The position numbers and the translations under genes were made by a program. Source: Sorex araneus (Eukaryota; Chordata; Mammalia; Eulipotyphla; Soricidae). Taken from it: 64,000 nucleotides of DNA. Positions 10,801 to 21,280 of the stretch are shown piece after piece. The DNA is taken from the NCBI RefSeq assembly GCF_027595985.1, contig NC_073306.1, positions 194,263,000-194,326,999 of the forward strand. Reading direction: 5' to 3'. The notes beneath the pieces are model-generated. The model was not told the DNA's origin, made no database searches, and saw only the letters and a program-made list of their open reading frames with translations. Position 1 is the stretch's first letter, and every line of letters starts with the position of its first letter.

Positions 10801-11395
10801 TTAAAAAATCATTGCAAACTTTAAAAAAATTACATGTAGATATAGTGAAAAAAATTACAAGGCAAAAAGAACACAAAAGAAACAAGACAATTCTATTTAG
10901 GTCCAACAGTATTCCATGAGACTAGAAAACCTGATAACTCTGGAAGCCCTAGCAGAATATCACTCTTGTTTGTAAACCACTTACATATTGAATGATCGCA
11001 TGTTGAATCCTTTCTTTCCATGTAACAAAGAGCCCTGCATTCAGCCTTTAGGCATTCTGTATTTCCTTCTTGATCTTGTAGCTGAGGATCTTGTTCCAGT
11101 CGATAGGGTGATGGGAAACTGCCTGAGCAAAGCCTTGAACGTGATATCTGACCTTGTTTGATAGTTCTCACTAATCACTGTCTGATGCTCATTTTCTGCA
11201 TGCTCTATGATTTTAATAAATTTGTTGGCAGTTTGGACTTCATTCGAAACAGTTACTGAATCTTCTACATCTTTATCACTAACTGAACATTCCCATCTTC
11301 ATAATAGTGAACCTGTATTTTAAGAACTCCCACCTTTCAAGCTGTAGCTGGTCTATCCTGGAGTCAGTTTATTTAGGAAATTTTCCTATCCATAA
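10801..11395 (-). pseudogene. CAPZA processed pseudogene, 5'-truncated
   Basis: Reads on the minus strand as the C-terminal ~110 residues of F-actin-capping protein subunit alpha, which caps actin filament barbed ends as a heterodimer with CAPZB. Visible blocks in order: [57 protein letters not shown], then after a frameshift [17 protein letters not shown] and a stop at 11047-11049, exactly where CAPZA ends. At least two frameshifts and several stops break it. No introns interrupt the homology, so it is a processed copy. Homology fades beyond ~11395. The 250 bases after the stop look like retained 3' UTR. EVQT favours CAPZA2 and IIE..AENE favours CAPZA1, so the parent is undecided. Confidence 0.85.
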
Positions 11396-13230
11396 AGACT
11401 ATTACTGACGTAGAAAGTCATTTGGCCAGTACTTTTCTACCTTCAGAGCACTTCTGGTACTTCAGTGGTCTTTACTGATACACCAGCAGCTGGGAGTTAT
11501 GCGACCAACTATATGGCTGAATGGAAGGTGTTTCCCTGTTACTGCTTTGATCATTTATAACATCTCAACTGTAGCTTTCAAAAGTTTGGATTAGGACTTT
11601 TTGAGACCTTTTGGGCTGGGGTGAAGGAAGTTTCTGGACATTCCATAATGGAGAAATTTGTTTTTAATTCCAAAGACTTGAGCCACATTCCTTGCCCATA
11701 AATGCATTTGATTTTTTTTCTTACCTGTCTCCTTCCCTCTAATACTATCATAATTATAGACATCTGCATTTACAGAAGAGTTTTTAATCCATTTTTTAAT
11801 ATTCAAGAATTCTGACATACTAGGGATATAGTAGAGTATAAAACTTGAAAAATGCAAATGTTGAGGGAAAAGTAGGTATTGATATTTTGTGCTTTAATAT
11901 ATTGGCAGGATTGTATAAGCAAGTGAATCAAACACAAACAAAAACTGAAAATGAATCAAAGTGAAAAGGGGATCCAGGCAGTATCTTTCTATTGCAACCA
12001 GTTATTTCAGGGAATACTGGTGATCTGTTTTAAATAGATTGTAAGACTTGTTCTAAATTACTCTTCCTCAGTCCTGCCTGCCAGATGTAACTGTGATATA
12101 GCAACCCTTTAGCGGCAGGTTTTGTATAATCTCAGAATGCACAGGTGACACAGAAGTGGTATGACAGCTGGTAATGGTGGACTCATTTACGTTGTTTACA
12201 CTTTTATGACCAGACCTTAAAGAAGGTCAGTTTTTTAAAAACCAAGTAGTGTCTTTCTTTCTCCAAACACCTGTCCAAAATAAGGGTGTTTGTGCTTCAG
12301 CTTTTTTGTTGTTTTTGAATAATATAGTCAAGTAAGAGTTCATTTCTGAGTGACCCACTGAGCTGTATGAGCATTTTTATTTCAAATAAGATATATTTGT
12401 ATTATTTGTCATTCATACTACCCATTCATACACACTATATCTGTGTCAGGTAATCCAATAGAAATATACCTACTTAGTTATTAAAAATATTGCAAATATT
12501 AATCCATTGAAAAATCTTCACTCACTGCAGGCATTATACTAGAGAGATTACTTTGATTAAAGTTAATTTAATTTTAAATATTGGATTTAAAATGCATTAT
12601 ATTTTAAATTTTTGCTGTAAAACAGTGTTAAATATTCATTACTACAGCACACACAATACAGTCATATGGTTCTGGTTTGGGGAATTTCTGTACAGAGGTA
12701 ACAATCCTGGAATACTTCTTGGGTTTCTGGGATGCGATTCAGTTGTAGGCATGAAACCATGAGTTCTTTCCCTGACACCAAGTGCTGCATTGTTGAGTGC
12801 AACCCACAGAACTCTCCATTGAGATCCCTAGCAACTCAAAAAATGTGCAACTCCAGAGCACCACAACCAGCTATGTGTGAATACCTCGGCCAACTGAGCT
12901 GGCAGAGGCAAGCACTACCACCAAAGAAGTAAGCCCTGTGACCAACCAAACAACTTCGTTGGAAGTAGCCCGACCAAGTGTGTGAATCTTAGGCTTCACA
13001 GCATAACAATGAAGGAATAGAAGAGGAGAACAGACACTTTAGTAATAGCAAACCAGAAGGACAAAGACATATAGAGGAGACCTTCCAGAAGTGATTATTT
13101 ATTAAAGTAAAAAATAGAGGGGATATATAAAAATAATGACAGCAATGTTAACACTATTGTAAGCATATTACCTAAATTATAATAATTTATATTATTACAT
13201 ATTAAATTATAATCATTTATATATAAAATT
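11396..13230. other. No gene recognised
   Basis: Mixed composition, no repeat I can name. An 88-codon minus frame at 11857-11591 has no family resemblance. Bases 12685-12960 are less AT-rich, with a SINE-like feel but no clear boxes. Confidence 0.4.
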
Positions 13231-13232
13231 AT

Positions 13233-13503
13233 CTATCACGATCACGATCACGATATCCCGTTAATCACTGATTTCTCGGGCGGGTTCAGTAACATCTCAT
13301 TTCGTCCTTTCCCTGAGATATTAGAAGTCCATCTCGACTCGGCCCTCCTAACGATGTTGTACTGGGGGCTCTTCAGGGTCAGGGCAATGAGATCCAGCTT
13401 GTTACTAGATTTTGCATATGAATACACCATGGGAAGCTTGCAAGGCTGTCCCATGTGGGCAGTAAACTCTCAGAGGATTGCCAGTTTCTCCCAGAGGGAG
13501 AAG
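13233..13503 (-). repeat. Divergent RTE-derived chimeric repeat
   Basis: Reverse orientation. It has the same order of parts as the chimeric SINEs: an RTE-like tail (cccgttaatcactgatttct ... cagtaacatctcatttcg), a long spacer ending 'gggtcagggcaatgagatcc', then 'ttgcatatgaatacaccatg', 'gaagcttgcaaggctgtccc' and 'ctctcagaggattgccag'. The wording differs throughout, so it is a distinct subfamily. Confidence 0.65.
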
Positions 13504-13549
13504 TAGACAAAAGATATCACTTTTATGAGCTTGCTTTTAAGTCTCTCTG

Positions 13550-13775
13550 GGTGTTGGTTGTTGATGGGATTACACACACTTGGGTTCCTCTGCCGGTACC
13601 TTCATGCATGAGGCCTGTCCGAATGTGTGGAGAAAGGCCTCCAGCATGGCTGCAGCTAGGTTCCGGTGGTCTTCGGCCGCCAGGAGCTCTGCTTGGAGTG
13701 GGGAGGAAAGCTGGAGCCCATCCCCTCGGAGGAGCCCCGGAGAAGACAGCCAGGAGTGTGGACAAGAGACTCTCT
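13550..13775 (+). repeat. Family R GC-rich repeat, internally deleted
   Basis: Aligns with the copy at 18835-19260: 'gatgggattaca', 'ggttcctctgccggtacctt', 'gcatggctgcagctaggttc', 'gaagacagccaggagtg'. The central ~110 bases of the unit are missing. Confidence 0.7.
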
Positions 13776-13796
13776 GGTCTCTTTTTCTATATTTTC

Positions 13797-13834
13797 TATA
13801 TAGAGATATAGAAAATTATCTATATCTCTATATA
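13797..13834. other. Perfect 15-bp hairpin, AT-rich
   Basis: Arms 13797-13811 and 13820-13834 are exact reverse complements with an 8-base loop. An 18-base palindrome (atttacatatatgtaaat) follows about 15 bases later. Probably a by-product of TA-rich simple sequence. Confidence 0.7.
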
Positions 13835-13876
13835 ATTTATATATAAATAATTTACATATATGTAAATATATATAAA

Positions 13877-14030
13877 TAGGGGCAGGGATGGAGTGATAGT
13901 ACAGAAAGTAGGGCATTTGCCTTGCACCAGCCTACCAAGGTGTGGTTCCCTGAGCCTGTCAGGAGTGATCCCTGAAGGTAGAGCCAGGAGTAAGCCTGGA
14001 GCACTGCTGGGTGTGGCCCCCAAACAAAAC
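13877..14030 (+). repeat. tRNA-derived SINE, older subfamily
   Basis: 'gggatggagtgatagtacag' head, 'caggagtgatccctgaaggt' body, 'gctgggtgtggcccccaaac' tail. Confidence 0.85.
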
Positions 14031-14062
14031 AAATAATAAGGACCAGATCAATAATATAATAA

Positions 14063-14273
14063 TAGGGTCTATATACAAATAAAATTATGTTGACTCTTGA
14101 AACTCATATACTGTGTGTTAATTCTACATAAAGTGAAAATATGAAAAATAAATCTGCCTTATCAAAGTTTCCTCTGCAACTCTGGACAGCCTTCTGAGGA
14201 AAAGAAAGAATGCAATCTGACAATGGCCTGACGTTCTGTCAACAGTTACACAAGACAAACATTTTTGAACTTT
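14063..14273 (+). repeat. Inverted repeat, left arm
   Basis: Reverse complement of 15318-15523 at roughly 95% over ~190 bases, with only a few substitutions and 1-2 base indels. Similarity stops abruptly inside at 'tttttgaact' and fades outside near 14063. Confidence 0.9.
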
Positions 14274-15317
14274 AGTACTTTAATCCTCCTTTACTTGCTG
14301 GGGTTGCAAGTAAAATGATTTTTAGATTCAGAGCCCTGTGTGAGGAAATTAATGCTTGTTACTTTTAGCTACGACATTTGGGGGTAATTTACTATACTAC
14401 AACTATTAAACAATAAAAAACTACAAATGTGAGGTTTGTGAAAATATAATATATTAAGATACAATACCTACTGGATTCAAGTTTGACCAAACAACTAATG
14501 ATAACATTTTTCTCTCTAATACTTAGAAAATGAGTTATCTGGAATCAAATAGTTTGTTGTAGTCTAATCTATAAGATATTTAATTTACCTATTACTCTTA
14601 AAATACCCATATTTTTTCCTGTTATAATGGGCTAGAGATTTATGTTCTAAGTAAATTACAATACAATGATTCATTATTTATGGTCATTAGAGAAAGCTGA
14701 GGAAATGTGTCAAATGGAAATAATAATAAATTAAGTAGTAAGATGCAAGAAGTCAATTCGCTTAAAGCACTAGGTTCAATTAAACTGACCACTTGGGAAA
14801 GAATCATGGAAAATATCTACTTAAAATGTACTTTTCTCCCTCAGATCTTCTGCCAAGTGAGTTTGTTAATATTCTTCAGTGTCCCAGTGAAAAATCACAG
14901 CGAGGGAAAAACATTGGAGAGAATGAATCTGGAAAGTTAATTTAAATGTGTTTAGCATAATATACTTTCTATGAGTTTCTCATACTTTCTATGAGAATAA
15001 ATTTTGCTGTTACTCTCTAAAAATGCATAAAATAGTATTTTTTGTGAGAGAACATCACATATGTGGACTTCAACTCTACAATGGCTCTGAGGAAACTGAA
15101 CCAAAGGGCATAATCTCTCATTTCTAGAAATATCCTAGATTTGGAACATTAAGATGAGTTATATTCTATGTATGTATTTCATGGTCTTAATGTGCACTAA
15201 AGTGATTCATGCTCTCTCCATGGTAAGGAGTATCAAATTTTTCAGATACTATTCTTAGTGCATATTCCTGGGTTCTTTGATTCGATCTGTCAGCAAAAAT
15301 AAGACTTTCCCTTAGTT
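14274..15317. other. Spacer of inverted repeat; no gene seen
   Basis: AT-rich sequence with no recognised element. A 62-codon minus frame at 15375-15187 merely crosses the right arm. Confidence 0.5.
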
Positions 15318-15523
15318 CAAAAATGTTTGTCTTGTGTAACTGTTGACAGAACGTCAGGCCATTGACAGATGACATTCTTTTTTTCCCTCAGAAGGCTGTC
15401 CATAGAGTTGCAGAGGAAACTTTGATACGGCAGATTTATTTTTCATATTTTCATTTTATGTAGAATTAACACACAGTATATGAGTTTCAAGAGTCTAACA
15501 TAATTTTAAGAGTATGTAGACCA
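15318..15523 (-). repeat. Inverted repeat, right arm
   Basis: Partner of 14063-14273. Together they could extrude a ~200-bp stem with a ~1.04-kb loop. Confidence 0.9.
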
Positions 15524-15559
15524 GAATTAGCATCACCATAATTTAGTTAACATCTATCC

Positions 15560-15725
15560 CAGGGGATGGAGAGATAGTACAATGGGGAAGGTGGTCTGCC
15601 CAAGTTTGATCCCTGCCATTGCATAGGGTTCCTTAAGCACTGACAGGAATGAACGTGAACTGTGAGCACAGAAGCAGGAGTAAGCCCTGAGCACAGATTG
15701 GTGTAGTCCAAACACCACTTGTCCT
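15560..15725 (+). repeat. Old tRNA-derived SINE
   Basis: 'ggggatggagagatagtaca', 'gggttccttaagcactgaca', 'agcaggagtaagccctgagc' in order. Confidence 0.75.
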
Positions 15726-16036
15726 CCAATTCCCCGCCAAAAAAATCATTCTATCATTACATTTCTTCCTAGGATGAGAAAAATTTTTTTTAATGTATCT
15801 TATAGGACACACTGGGCAGTGTCAGGTGGGGAACCTGGGAGGAAGCAGTGGAGCTGTGGATAGAACTCAGGATTTTGCACACAATAGACATGTGGCTAGA
15901 CCGTTTGAGATATCTACCTGGTGCCAGGCAAGCAAATACCACCGAGACACTTTCCTGATCCTACCTATACTTTCAAATCTACTCTTTCTGCAACTTACAA
16001 TTGCAATAGAAAACTAGCAACTTTATAAACTGTTTT

Positions 16037-16120
16037 GTGTAATTACTGCCCCATTATTAATTGATAACTGAAGTTTATAAATTTTGATCCCCCTTTACCC
16101 ATTTTGTTTAGCTCTTACCT
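16037..16120 (+). repeat. 83-bp direct repeat, copy 1
   Basis: About 94% identical to 18079-18161. It resembles the 3' end of old L1 elements (ataactgaagtttataaatt ... ttacccattttgtt). Confidence 0.8.
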
Positions 16121-16218
16121 CTGGGCTGATTTTCTTAATATTAGAAAAATGAATAAGTTATAAAGGCATTTTTCTTTAGAAAACTAAGATTAAGTATTTT
16201 TATGCTAGTTTTTTTCGT

Positions 16219-16290
16219 TCTCTCTTCCTCTTTCTTTCTTTCTTTCTTTCTTTCTTTTTCTATCTTTCTTCCTTTTTTCCTTTTCTTTCC
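16219..16290. repeat. (TTTC)n pyrimidine-rich tract
   Basis: Imperfect TTTC/TTCC repeat. Confidence 0.9.
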
Positions 16291-16849
16291 TCTAAGAGCC
16301 CACAAGGACTAGCTACAATGTTAATTGGCAGGGGAAAAAATTAGTTTTAGTTGATTGATAATAATGCCATTACCTTATGCTGTATTTTGTGCTTCTCAGA
16401 GCATTGCCACTATAATGCTATTTAACTATTTGACCTGCAGAGAGCCCTTATGAGGTGGGCAGAGGTTTGTTGCGCACCAGATACATGGAGTATAAGCAGA
16501 TTCAGAGCGTTTGATGTCAGTTCCTTTTTCTATCCATGTTGTCTCTTTTCTTCACTTTTCTCTCTTCCCTTTGATTTTAGAAGATCTCATCTGTTTTACC
16601 CTTTTGTGTTACTTTTTAATTCTTGTGGTTTTGTTTCATCTTGTGATGGGGTGCTTGTTATTTCTCTTAAGGGATAGTCTTTGAAATACCGTGTACTTAT
16701 TGACAGTTGTAGCCTCATATTTTGTACCTTTATTCCAGAGTTTCTATTTTAGATTTATTGTGATCCTACTGATGAAAATTAAATACAGCTTTGAAATATT
16801 TCTTCTCACCCCCAGTAATAAAGCATTTTAAGACAATTTTGCCCCTTTA
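16291..16849. other. No gene seen
   Basis: No recognisable exon. The 75-codon plus frame at 16450-16677 shows no family motif. Confidence 0.45.
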
Positions 16850-17032
16850 TTTATTTTTTTTAATTTTTGCTTTTTGAGTCACACCCAGTGATGCACAGTG
16901 GTTACTCCTGACTCTGCACTCAGAAATTACTCCTGACGGTGCTTGGGGGACCATATGGTTTGCTGGGACTCAAACCCGGGTCGGCTACATTCAAGGCAAA
17001 CGCTCTACCCATTGTGCTATTACTCCAGCCCC
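16850..17032 (-). repeat. SOR-type SINE
   Basis: Reverse orientation: T-rich tail, 'gagtcacacccagtgatgca', 'ctcaaacccgggtcggctac' (B box) and 'tgctattactccagccccc' head end. Confidence 0.93.
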
Positions 17033-17821
17033 CAAGTTTGCCTCTTTAAACGATTGGATAGTGCCTGGTTATACTTTGATCCTATATGGAGTCTGACAGA
17101 TAACAAGGTACCTGTGGTCGCCCTAGCTCGTGGCTACTGTCCTGTTGCTGTAGCATTTTGGGCAAAATGGCTTTTTCCTCTGAGAACAGTTGCCTTCCAA
17201 ACTAGAGTTCAGCCTGGGGAATTATTTCCAGTATCTTAGTTAAAAGCACTATGATAATGATGACTATCAACACCACCATATGACTAGTTTCAATACCAGT
17301 GAAAATCAGAATCAATCTATTTCCTATACTGTAACTCTACAGCATTTGCCCCAATGTTGGCTTCCAGTGAGCCTTTTTTTTGACTCCTCTGTATTCCGAG
17401 TGCCACTGTCAATCACACCAAGAGGGCCCTTTTTCTGGTCCATCCTATCCCCATTGATCTCTTGCATATTTTTTCAGGTATTAATTGTGTGTGTGTGTGA
17501 ACCCAAGACCTCAAGTGTAAGACAATCTTGTTAATGCTCCTTATATAAGTATTGATTTTCATGTGCTAGATTCAGCTATTTTGGTGCAGAAAATTTCCAA
17601 CTAGTCTTTACATATATTTTGTTTAGTTAGAACTTTTAGTTGCTAAAGCTATACAGTGTCTTAATTCCCTAGTCTCTCTGTTAGGAAGTGCTAGGGGAAG
17701 TACTTTTTTATTTGTTTGTTTTGGTTTTTGTTGCCTACTGTCTGAACCCCATCTAATATGATGTGGTAATTATGGAAAATGAGTAGGGAATGAGCAACAA
17801 ATCATAGAGGAACATATAGCC
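17033..17821. other. No gene recognised
   Basis: No clear element. A short GT run sits at about 17490-17500. Confidence 0.45.
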
Positions 17822-18078
17822 CTTTTGGAGAGACCAGCAAGCTACTGAGAGTATCCTACCTGCATGGCAGAGCCTGGCAAGCTCCCTGTGGCGTATTTGA
17901 TATGCCAAAACCAGTAACAATAGTAGGTTTCATTCCCCTGACCCTGAAAGAGCCTCCAATCATTGGGAAGACGGGTAAGGAGAGGCTGCTAAAATCTCAG
18001 GACTGGGACTAATGGAGATGTTACTGGCGCCTGTTCCAGTAAATTGATAAACAAATGGATGACAGTGATACAGTGATT
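17822..18078 (+). mobile_element. RTE internal-deletion derivative (long form)
   Basis: Begins in the SINE/RTE 5' block ('gcagagcctggcaagctccc', 'gatatgccaaaaccagtaac') and continues through 'ttcattcccctgaccctgaa', 'gagcctccaat' and 'gagaggctgctaaaatctca'. These match the reverse complement of RTE copy B at 57835-57985. It then jumps to the RTE 3' end ('gatgttactggcgcctgttc ... gatgacagtgatacagtgat'). The coding region is absent. Confidence 0.85.
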
Positions 18079-18161
18079 GTGCAATTATTGCCCCATTATT
18101 AATTGATAACTGAAGTTTATAAATTTTGACCCCCCTTACCCATTTTGTTCAGCTCTTACCT
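18079..18161 (+). repeat. 83-bp direct repeat, copy 2
   Basis: See 16037-16120. This copy starts exactly where the RTE derivative ends. Confidence 0.8.
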
Positions 18162-18330
18162 TCTACCTCTCGGAAGGTAAAAAGCATTCTATTCTCCGTA
18201 TCTTTAGCACACTTTATTTTTTATATTCTACCCATAGATGAAAGTATATAGCATTTTACTCTGACTGAATTATTTCTCTTAGCATGATGATTTTAAGGCT
18301 CATTTATTTTATCCATGGTAATCACATCAA
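18162..18330 (-). repeat. Probable old L1 3' region
   Basis: 'actgaattatttctcttagc atgatg' matches the familiar reverse-strand L1 phrase encoding the end of ORF2. Confidence 0.45.
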
Positions 18331-18412
18331 AGGCCAAGATCAGAGACTATAAAACAAAGTTCCCAGAAGCATGTGGCCTCATTTGCAGCCGTGTGACCTC
18401 TCAAAACCTAGT

Positions 18413-18692
18413 TCTCCCTCTCGGAGAACCTGGCAAGCCACTGAGAGTATCTTGTCTGCATAGCAGATCCTGGCAAGTTCCCCATGGCGTACTCCATATG
18501 CCCAAAACAGTAACAATGATGGATCTCATTCCCCTGACCGTGAAAGAGCCTCCAATGTGGCACCATTGGGAAGGACAAGTAAAGAGAGGCTGCTAAAATC
18601 TTAGGGCTAGAATGAATGACGATGTTACTGGCACCTGCTCAAGCAAATCTATGAACAAAGGGATGACAGTGATACAGTGACAGTGATACTGT
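18413..18692 (+). mobile_element. RTE internal-deletion derivative (long form)
   Basis: Same structure as 17822-18078 but with the fuller 5' block (ctctcggagaacctggcaag). The 'ccctgaccgtgaaagagcct' and 'agagaggctgctaaaatctt' segments come from the RTE 5' region, joined to the RTE 3' tail with 'gatgacagtgatacagtgac' repeats. Confidence 0.85.
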
Positions 18693-18834
18693 CAAATAGG
18701 ACAGTACTATAATAAAAATAACCATTCTTCATGCTCAAACTTCTTTAGTTTGTCTTCTATTACATATCATTTAAAAATGTGTTTCCCCACCCAATGCTCT
18801 ATTACTATATATTCCCCTTGATAAGCTCTTCTGA

Positions 18835-19260
18835 ATTGTTGATGGTATTACATGGCGCTGGGGGCAATTTGTGGGTGTGACTGCCAAGCTACTGGAAGAT
18901 GGGGGATCTGGGTGGAGGAGGCCCAGTCCTGATCTAGCAGGCTTGGAGATCTCAGCCCTGGTTCCCACACACATGGATTCCTCTGCTGGTTCCTTCATGC
19001 GTGAGTCTCATCCGAGCATGTGGAGAGTAGCCTTGAGCATGGCTGTGGCTGGATTCCGGAGTTTTTCGGCTGCCAGGGCTCTGATCGGGGCAGGGAGGGA
19101 AACTCAACCTGCCCCCTCTGAGGGGCCCTGGTGAAGACAGCCAGGCATGGGAGCAAGAGACTCTGCATCACTGTATTCCGGGAGCTTTATTTTAGTCTCT
19201 AGATCTTGGCCATTGATGGGATTACATGGCACTGGGGGCAGTTTGACAGTGCCCTTATCT
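18835..19260 (+). repeat. Family R GC-rich repeat, more than one unit
   Basis: Most complete copy: 'gatggtattacatggcgctg', 'gtgggtgtgactgccaagct', 'ggaggcccagtcctgatcta', 'gagcatggctgtggctggat', 'gtgaagacagccaggcatgg'. At 19212 the unit start recurs ('gatgggattacatggcactg'), giving a ~373-base period. Both strands have open frames without a known protein match. Confidence 0.7.
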
Positions 19261-19588
19261 AAAATTGTTAACACTGGGATAGATAATTTCTTTCACCAAA
19301 ACCAAATAATCCCACTAACAGTCAAGCATGCTCATTGGAGTAAATAAATCTGATGCCACCACCCCATCTCACCAAATGAAGTGCCTTAGATACAACGGTA
19401 TTTGGCTTAGCATTTATGCATAACAATGTGGAAATTGAGTTTAATTCAGGGATCTTAATAGAGGACCATTCTCAGAAGGAAACCTTTTTTGACTTATCAG
19501 GCTTAGAAGATACACCTAAATTAACTTTTCTTTTGTTTTTTTTATCCTATCATTTCTAGCACTTTCCTTCTATTAATTATCATGTCTA

Positions 19589-19823
19589 GGGCTGGAGTGA
19601 TAGCAAAGCGGATAGGGCGTTTGACTCGCACGCCGCTGACCTGGGTTTGCTTCCTCTGCTCCTCCCAGAGAGCCCAGCAAGCTATTGGCACAGCAAAGCC
19701 TGGCAAGCTACCCGTGGAGTATTCAATATGCCAATAATAGTAACAACATGTCTCACAATGAAGACATTACTGGTGCCCGCTCGAGCAAATCGATAAGCAG
19801 CGGGATGACAGTGATACAGTGAT
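19589..19823 (+). mobile_element. Chimeric SINE with RTE 3' tail
   Basis: Full architecture: tRNA-like head, 'cccagagagcccagcaagct', 'attcaatatgccaataatag' and the RTE tail (ttactggtgcccgctcgagc ... gcgggatgacagtgatacag). Confidence 0.92.
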
Positions 19824-20050
19824 TTATCTTATCCAAATGGTTAGATATTCTTCTCTCCTGTGTTTGAATGATATGCCTTTGTAAATTCCAATGCATTCTA
19901 TACAATAATATGCCATATCACATCTTTCTTATTCATGCATTCATGAATTCACACAAGTTATTTCCATATATTGGTTGTTGTGGATAATTCTGCAATAAAG
20001 ATTTCAGTACATATAGTATTTTAGATAAATCAATGTTAGTAAACAGATTT
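19824..20050 (-). repeat. Old L1 3' fragment
   Basis: 'tattggttgttgtggataat' and 'tctgcaataaagatttcagt' are reverse-strand forms of the late ORF2 region of old mammalian L1. Confidence 0.5.
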
Positions 20051-20429
20051 TAATGCCACTTTTCTTGAAGGCATTTTACACTCTTGCCACCTTTTTCTCT
20101 TCACCATGACACTAATTATGTTTTCTGTAGAGTGTTCTCTGTCACGCTGTGTTCCTCAGCACTACCAATTACCGAAATTCAAATTAACCACCACAATGAA
20201 TTGTGACTTACTCTCAAAAGAGAGTGATTTTTAAAAGGTGACAATATTAGGTATTAGACGGATGTGAAAAATTAAGATAATAATGAAGAAAAATGAAAAC
20301 AGAAGACATTGAAACTACCAGAGAAACTACCCAGAGAAACATTGTGAACAGAGAAACACCTGGGAATTTTCTTCCAAACACATGTACCCAAATGTCAGTT
20401 GCACTGCTTATGCAAGAAATTTTTTATAT

Positions 20430-20560
20430 GTGAAATATCTATTTTTCATCCACAGCACCACATGGTCCCCCGGCATTGGCATCACCAGAAGAGTCCATCA
20501 CAAAGCTCGGACTAGCTGCTGAGCACTCGTTTTGGACCCAAACAAAAGACCAAAATCAAA
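20430..20560 (+). repeat. Old tRNA-derived SINE fragment
   Basis: 'cagcaccacatggtcccccg' and 'gctgctgagcactcgttttg' match the body; the head is lost. Confidence 0.55.
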
Positions 20561-20649
20561 AGAAAAATTTCAACTACTCAAGAATCTAGCAATATTCAAA
20601 CTAATAAATTTTGTTTGGTACATGTTCTACTTTTAGTAATACAATACTG

Positions 20650-20740
20650 TTTTGTTTGGTCTTATGGTCATACTTGGTTGCGCTCAGGTGTTCCTCCTGC
20701 CAATGTGATAAGGGATCATTCCTGGCCCAGGGCACTGAAG
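20650..20740 (-). repeat. Old SINE fragment
   Basis: Reverse body: 'gcgctcaggtgttcctcctg', 'gggatcattcctggcccagg'. Confidence 0.45.
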
Positions 20741-20834
20741 ATGGTTGATTACAGGCAACTTAAGTAACTTAGCAGCAGCGTTTTTATCAGGCCAAGGAAG
20801 ACAAATCCGTTTCAAGACAAAAAAATGTTATTAC

Positions 20835-20990
20835 AGGGACAGGAGAGATAATTTGAAGCTTGGGGCACCGAGTTCAGTCTCAGAAATGTTTGGTTCTCCA
20901 GACAGCTTCAGGAATAAGAGACAGTTATAGTCTGCGAGCACTGCCTGGAATAGCCCACAAGTAACAACAATGAAATCTCACAAACAAGGA
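20835..20990 (+). repeat. Old tRNA-derived SINE
   Basis: 'gggacaggagagataatttg' head, 'ggttctccagacagcttcag' body, 'gagcactgcctggaatagcc' tail. Confidence 0.6.
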
Positions 20991-21149
20991 AAATGAGTAG
21001 ATTTTATACATGATAGATATGCCAATCTGAAAAGTATGCTGAATGGGTAAAGATGAAAGTTTGAGAAGATAGAGAAAATTCAGAAATGAAAAATACAAAA
21101 TTCACCACATTTGTTTATAGTACCTGTGGCTATTCATTTTATTTTTATA

Positions 21150-21280
21150 CAAGGGGTCACACCCAGCTTTTGGGTATTACCTTGTGAGCCAGGCTTATGG
21201 CAAATTGCTTGGGGTCCATGCAGTGATGGGATTGTTCTAGAATAGATATTCTACTGCTTGAGATATTAGCCCACTCCTGA
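21150..21280 (-). repeat. Old SINE fragment
   Basis: 'ggggtcacacccagcttttg', 'gcttggggtccatgcagtga' and 'gagatattagcccactcctg' in reverse order. Confidence 0.6.

Noticed and set aside
11591..11857. 88-codon minus frame upstream of the CAPZA pseudogene
   Set aside because: Does not match the N-terminal part of CAPZA or any family I recognise; composition fits AT-rich non-coding DNA.
13230..13260. CRISPR-like or direct repeat (cacgat units)
   Set aside because: Three short cacgat units only, at the 3' end of an RTE-derived repeat; tail repeats are normal there.
13523..13811. Proline-rich and glycine-rich frames of 80-118 codons
   Set aside because: Lie within family R repeat, which has other copies without the frame.
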